Source: CAIRYW01 sp041665985 (lineage in GTDB: Bacteria; Patescibacteriota; Minisyncoccia; Phycocordibacterales; CAIRYW01). Taken from it: 7,122 bases of DNA. Positions 5,219 through 7,122 of the stretch are shown in pieces. The position numbers and the translations under genes were made by a program. Positions within the stretch are counted from its first letter, which is position 1; the number at the start of each line of letters is the position of its first letter. The DNA is taken from positions 1 to 7,122 of the forward strand of contig JBAYHV010000030.1 of NCBI GenBank assembly GCA_041665985.1, in the 5' to 3' direction. The notes below the pieces were generated by a model. The model was not told the DNA's origin and did not search any database. It saw nothing but the letters and a program-made list of their open reading frames with translations.

Positions 5219-5485
5219 TTATAGAATTTTAAAATCTTCTGCTTGAAATTCTGGTATCTCTTTTACCTCAAGTTTGCTTACTCTCGCAAATAAAGGTCCT
5301 CTTTGCAACTTTTCCAAAAATTTTTTCTGATTTTCTTTTTCTCCAGAAGAAACAATCACAACTAATTCATCTCCTTCATTTTTACAAAAACCTTTCAAAT
5401 TAAGTTTATCTGCCTGCCTTTTGGCAAAGTATCTGAAACCTACTCCTTGAACTCTGCCTGAAATTTTTATTTCTAAATAGATCAA
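5219..5485 (-). CDS. acyP: Acylphosphatase
   Basis: This small cytosolic enzyme hydrolyses the carboxyl-phosphate bond of acylphosphates such as acetyl phosphate or 1,3-bisphosphoglycerate. At 88 residues it has normal length. The signature SGRVQGVGFRYFAK spans 9-22, with the phosphate-binding loop and catalytic Arg18. KGFCKNEGDELVVI (31-44) holds catalytic Asn36. The usual GxVxNxxDG reads GFCKNEGDE, a mild variation. The start appears to be TTG at 5485; no ATG or GTG is near, and ATT one codon upstream is the only near alternative. It lies 10 nt after the TerC-like gene and 2 nt before the pseudouridine synthase, in a tight operon where coupled translation may make up for the weak start. Confidence 0.93.
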   Translation of the reverse strand: MIYLEIKISGRVQGVGFRYFAKRQADKLNLKGFCKNEGDELVVIVSSGEKENQKKFLEKLQRGPLFARVSKLEVKEIPEFQAEDFKIL

Positions 5486-5495
5486 AATTAGAAAA

Positions 5496-6413
5496 TTACT
5501 TTGTATTTAATAAATGAAATTTTGATTTTAAGAAAAAATATCCAACAACTAGAAAAGTAACAGTTGGAGAAAACCATACAGGAGGATGAATACCAAATGA
5601 ATCAGAGATCATGATCATTCCAAGAAAAAGAATTGAGTACATCGCTCCATTTTTTATATATATATATTTCTTAATACGATCTATATTTCCAATAGTAATT
5701 TTCCTCAAAACCATAGCTCCTATACCGTTTCCAATAATAATAAGAGGTACTGATAGTGTAAAAGCAAAGGCCCCAAGAACACCGTCAATAGAAAAAGTTG
5801 CATCAATAATTTCTAAATAAAAAATCTTACTTAGATCGGACCTAGTACTTTTCATAAGATTTTTTTCGCTGGCTTCTGCATTTTGTTTAAAACCGTGTGT
5901 AATAAAAAAAGCTGTAGAACCTACCACTGCCCCGAAAGCCATCATTGTATTAACTCCTAATGCGCACCAAACAAGAACAGAAAGAAAAATAGAAGCTATT
6001 GCATAAAACCATACGCCTTTTGAATGAAAAAATTTTTCTCCATAAAGGCCATAATTTTTAGGTTCCATAAAAAGCCAGTGTAAAAAAAGTAAAAAAAGAA
6101 AAGTTCCTCCTCCAATTAGGAGGATCGGAGCACTAGATTCTATTGCTTTGTGAACTGATGGATCATTTGAAAAAGTAGCAGTAAATGATCCTATAAAACC
6201 TAATGATGGATTTGTAAAAAAAACTATCAGCCAAGGAAGAAAACCCCTGACAACAAATACAGCAAAAAGAAGCCCCCAAAATAAAAACCATTTTTTACCT
6301 TTTTCGGACATTCCATGCAAAACCTCAGCATTTACGATCGCATTATCAATACTAGAAATAATTTCGAACAAAACGAGTCCTGATATAGTAATAAATATTG
6401 CGGTCAAATTCAT
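5496..6413 (-). CDS. DUF475/TerC-family integral membrane protein
   Basis: A 305-residue polytopic inner-membrane protein with about 8-9 segments. It carries the two acidic intramembrane signatures of the TerC/DUF475 group: LFEIISSIDNAIVNAEVL (15-32) with E17, D23 and N24, and LEIIDATFSIDGVLGAFAFT (200-219) with E201, D204 and D210. Related TerC and Alx proteins export Mn2+ or Ca2+ and help load metal on secreted enzymes; for DUF475 members the substrate is not settled, so metal transport is inference. The long loop between the signatures (about 117-135 and 175-197) is polar. It opens the leftward operon, which continues with acyP, the pseudouridine synthase and rplS. ATG at 6413 is preceded by a leader of about 45 nt from a promoter at 6465-6493. 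No Shine-Dalgarno sequence is visible. Confidence 0.88.
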   Translation of the reverse strand: MNLTAIFITISGLVLFEIISSIDNAIVNAEVLHGMSEKGKKWFLFWGLLFAVFVVRGFLPWLIVFFTNPSLGFIGSFTATFSNDPSVHKAIESSAPILLIGGGTFLFLLFLHWLFMEPKNYGLYGEKFFHSKGVWFYAIASIFLSVLVWCALGVNTMMAFGAVVGSTAFFITHGFKQNAEASEKNLMKSTRSDLSKIFYLEIIDATFSIDGVLGAFAFTLSVPLIIIGNGIGAMVLRKITIGNIDRIKKYIYIKNGAMYSILFLGMIMISDSFGIHPPVWFSPTVTFLVVGYFFLKSKFHLLNTK

Positions 6414-6464
6414 TTGTTGATAATTTTATTTTGAGATTTCTTATAAGATCTATTATGTTTGATA

Positions 6465-6493
6465 AGTATAATATATAAACTAAAGTATTTGAA
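6465..6493 (-). promoter_or_regulatory. Promoter of the TerC-acyP-rlu-rplS operon
   Basis: On the minus strand TTCAAA and TATACT are 17 nt apart, about 50 nt before the TerC-like ATG. The -35 hexamer shares bases with the -35 (TTGAAT, 6489-6494) of the divergent tRNA-Val promoter. Confidence 0.5.
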
Positions 6494-6517
6494 TTTAATT
6501 TAAATATAGTTTATGCT
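6489..6517 (+). promoter_or_regulatory. Promoter of the tRNA-Val transcript
   Basis: TTGAAT and TATGCT are spaced by 17 nt. The expected start of transcription (about 6524) is directly before the tRNA-like GGGCGATTAGCT at 6527, the position where the mature tRNA's own 5' end would be expected, rather than at the intact tRNA 74 bp further on. Confidence 0.55.
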
Positions 6518-6526
6518 CTACTCTAA

Positions 6527-6600
6527 GGGCGATTAGCTTCCGCCTAGGCGGAGTAGAGAAACGAAGGGTTCTTCGGTAGAGAATTTATTGAGAAAATTAT
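6527..6600 (+). pseudogene. Degenerate 5' copy of tRNA-Val broken by a palindrome
   Basis: The first 12 bases, GGGCGATTAGCT, are identical to the start of the intact tRNA-Val. After 36 inserted bases the match resumes with GGTAGAG (6575-6581) and a gapped resemblance, AA-TTTA-TTGAGAA, to the tRNA anticodon arm. The inserted part holds the perfect GC palindrome TCCGCCTAGGCGGA (6539-6552) and a hairpin CGAAG/CTTCG (6562-6575). An alternative reading is that only the 12-base 5' end is tRNA-derived. Confidence 0.55.
6539..6552. repeat. 14-bp GC-rich perfect palindrome
   Basis: TCCGCCTAGGCGGA lies inside the tRNA-Val 5' copy. It also sits in a wider inverted repeat, CTCTACTC (6516-6523) with GAGTAGAG (6551-6558). 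Its GCCT/AGGC core resembles the element inside the Nudix gene. Confidence 0.7.
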
Positions 6601-6673
6601 GGGCGATTAGCTCAGTTGGTAGAGCAACTCATTTACACTGAGAAGGTCACAGGTTCAAGTCCTGTATCGCCCA
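6601..6673 (+). tRNA. tRNA-Val (anticodon UAC)
   Basis: A 73-nt cloverleaf. The acceptor stem GGGCGAT/ATCGCCC has discriminator A, and the D stem is GCTC/GAGC with loop AGTTGGTA. The anticodon stem has four pairs plus an A-A mismatch at 27-43 around loop TTTACAC, with UAC at 34-36. The variable loop is AGGTC, and the T stem ACAGG/CCTGT has loop TTCAAGT. It reads GUA (and probably other GUN) valine codons. CCA is not encoded (CAT follows). Confidence 0.96.
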
Positions 6674-6678
6674 CATTT

Positions 6679-6705
6679 AAAAAAACCGTTTCTTGCGGTT
6701 TTTTT
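6679..6705 (+). terminator. Intrinsic terminator of tRNA-Val
   Basis: AAAAAAACCG pairs with CGGTTTTTTT around a 7-nt loop, ending in a run of seven T, only 5 nt after the tRNA. The stem can continue outward, because CCCAC of the tRNA 3' end (6670-6674) is complementary to GTGGG at 6706-6710. Confidence 0.8.
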
Positions 6706-6750
6706 GTGGGAGATAGGAAGCAAACTGCTTTGCTTCCGACAGGACTTGAA
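6706..6750 (-). repeat. Inverted fragment of the tRNA-Val 3' half, split by a hairpin
   Basis: The reverse complement of the tRNA 3' part would read GTGGGCGATACAGGACTTGAA. Here GTGGGAGATA (6706-6715) and ACAGGACTTGAA (6739-6750, exact to the T arm) appear in that order. They are separated by the hairpin GGAAGCAAA, CTGC, TTTGCTTCC (6716-6737), a perfect 9-bp stem. From 6751 to about 6803 a further AT-rich insert has GATTTTCT/AGAAAATC ends, and CCTGTG, the next part of the inverted tRNA, follows at 6804. Confidence 0.55.
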
Positions 6751-6825
6751 AGGATTTTCTATATTTATGAAATTTTGAAAAAATTGAATAAATCAGAAAA
6801 TCACCTGTGGCGGTAGCCAAGAGAT

Positions 6826-6841
6826 TCCTGTATCGCCCACA
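6826..6841 (+). repeat. Direct copy of the tRNA-Val 3' end
   Basis: TCCTGTATCGCCCACA is identical over 16 nt to 6660-6675, covering the end of the T arm, the 3' acceptor strand, the discriminator and two trailer bases. Like the real tRNA it is followed at once by an intrinsic terminator. Confidence 0.8.
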
Positions 6842-6844
6842 AAG

Positions 6845-6869
6845 AAAAACTGCCTCTGGCAGTTTTTTT
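6845..6869 (+). terminator. Second intrinsic terminator, after the tRNA 3'-end copy
   Basis: AAAAACTGCC pairs with GGCAGTTTTT around TCT, and the T-run has seven T in all. CCCAC (6836-6840) and GTGGG (6870-6874) again extend the stem outward. The stem sequence differs from the first terminator except for the A/T flanks. Confidence 0.8.
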
Positions 6870-7009
6870 GTGGGTGATAAGAAAGTGCTAGGTAGTTGAA
6901 TTGTGAACACTTGAAACAATTCAAAGACGGAGTTCGCTTTATGCGGACTAGTCGGGGTCGCACAAATTTTCTTCAGAAAATTATGAGTGACGTTTCGTCA
7001 GGAATCGAA
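6870..7009 (+). repeat. Post-tRNA element downstream of tRNA-Val
   Basis: In order it holds GTGGGTGATAAG, GTGAACACTTG (6903-6913), GGAGTTCGC (6929-6937), TTCAGAAAATTATGAG (6972-6987) and AATCGAA (7003-7009). These match the words and the order of the element after tRNA-Leu (2571-2646, minus). Extra spacers, including the hairpin TTGAATTGT/ACAATTCAA (6896-6924), make this copy longer. No protein gene was found from 6674 to the window end. Confidence 0.6.
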
Positions 7010-7103
7010 GCCCGATTGAGATAATTTATGAGGTAACGAAATAAATTATCCAATTGCGTGTACGACTTTGTTTTCTTATGACTGTAAGGAATTGGAAAAC
7101 AAG
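6896..7103 (+). other. Chain of consecutive hairpins, possible structured RNA
   Basis: Successive inverted repeats are: TTGAATTGT/ACAATTCAA (6896-6924), AGTTCGC/GCGGACT (6931-6949, one wobble), AATTTTC/GAAAATT (6965-6982), TGACG/CGTCA (6988-7000), AATCG/CGATT (7003-7017), GATAATTTA/TAAATTATC (7020-7050) and TTGTTTTC/GAAAACAA (7068-7102). CCAATT/AATTGG (7050-7095) interleaves with the last pair. They are nearly back to back. I could not match the region to tmRNA, RNase P RNA or SRP RNA. Confidence 0.5.
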
Positions 7104-7122
7104 AAGTGCCCTTGTGGTGCTG

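Noticed and set aside
6616..6816. 66-codon plus-strand ORF
   Set aside because: It starts inside tRNA-Val and passes through its terminator and the inverted tRNA fragment; no domain is recognisable.
6801..6825. Remnant of another tRNA (GGCGGTAGCCAAGAG resembles a D-arm region)
   Set aside because: No acceptor or anticodon stem can be built around it; the resemblance is too short.
6677..6919. 80-codon minus-strand ORF
   Set aside because: It covers both terminators and the tRNA-derived repeats in antisense; composition and motifs do not suggest a protein.
6940..7122. tmRNA, RNase P RNA or SRP RNA
   Set aside because: The hallmark sequences (tmRNA tRNA-like ends and tag ORF, RNase P conserved core, SRP GNRA/Alu features) were not found.

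Overview
The window is AT-rich and densely packed, with short intergenic gaps, streamlined genes and almost no Shine-Dalgarno sequences. Several features suggest a Candidate Phyla Radiation (Patescibacteria) genome, most likely Parcubacteria-like: compact single-domain proteins, a GC-rich palindrome inserted in frame into a Nudix gene and encoding LPTGQAG, and stop codons limited to UAA and UAG (6 UAA, 3 UAG, no UGA in nine complete genes). The lineage is inferred from style, because no 16S rRNA gene is present.

Layout. Left edge (1-652, minus): two overlapping paralogous zinc-finger/HNH nuclease genes, the second cut by the window edge. 726-2440 (minus): a probable operon reading Nudix hydrolase, SDR oxidoreductase, PduO-type cobalamin adenosyltransferase. 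2441-2742: a gene-free stretch of hairpins and a 33-bp direct repeat, downstream of tRNA-Leu(GAG) (2743-2824, minus). 2863-3022: a leader region holding a split GGATCCCG-type inverted repeat. 3023-3952 (plus): a short Na/Pi-cotransporter-family membrane protein. It converges, across a perfect 38-bp palindromic terminator, on a leftward operon (6413 to 4017): DUF475/TerC-like membrane protein, acylphosphatase, RluA-family pseudouridine synthase and ribosomal protein L19. 6489-6517: a promoter, divergent from the TerC promoter, that drives tRNA-Val(UAC) (6601-6673). 6674-7122: no protein gene, but terminators, direct and inverted fragments of the tRNA-Val gene, inserted palindromes and a chain of hairpins.

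The protein genes are ordinary housekeeping, transport and accessory genes. The unusual part is the DNA next to the two tRNA genes. Downstream of both tRNAs, in the same orientation relative to each tRNA, lies a segment sharing a collinear series of short words, including an exact 11-mer (GTGAACACTTG) and a 14/16 match. Both segments are built from small hairpins with complementary arms that differ and loops that repeat words such as TGAG and CTGC. Around tRNA-Val, pieces of the tRNA are repeated on both sides in direct and inverted orientation and are broken by perfect palindromes. I interpret this as an undescribed tRNA-associated palindromic repeat family. Whether it acts as RNA, mobile DNA or a by-product of template switching cannot be decided from one window.

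A second theme is initiation. Three minus-strand genes (HNH, SDR, Nudix), plus a mini-ORF ahead of the transporter, have an extended -10 motif (TGN plus TANAAT-like) only 6-8 nt before the start codon. This is the arrangement expected for leaderless mRNAs.
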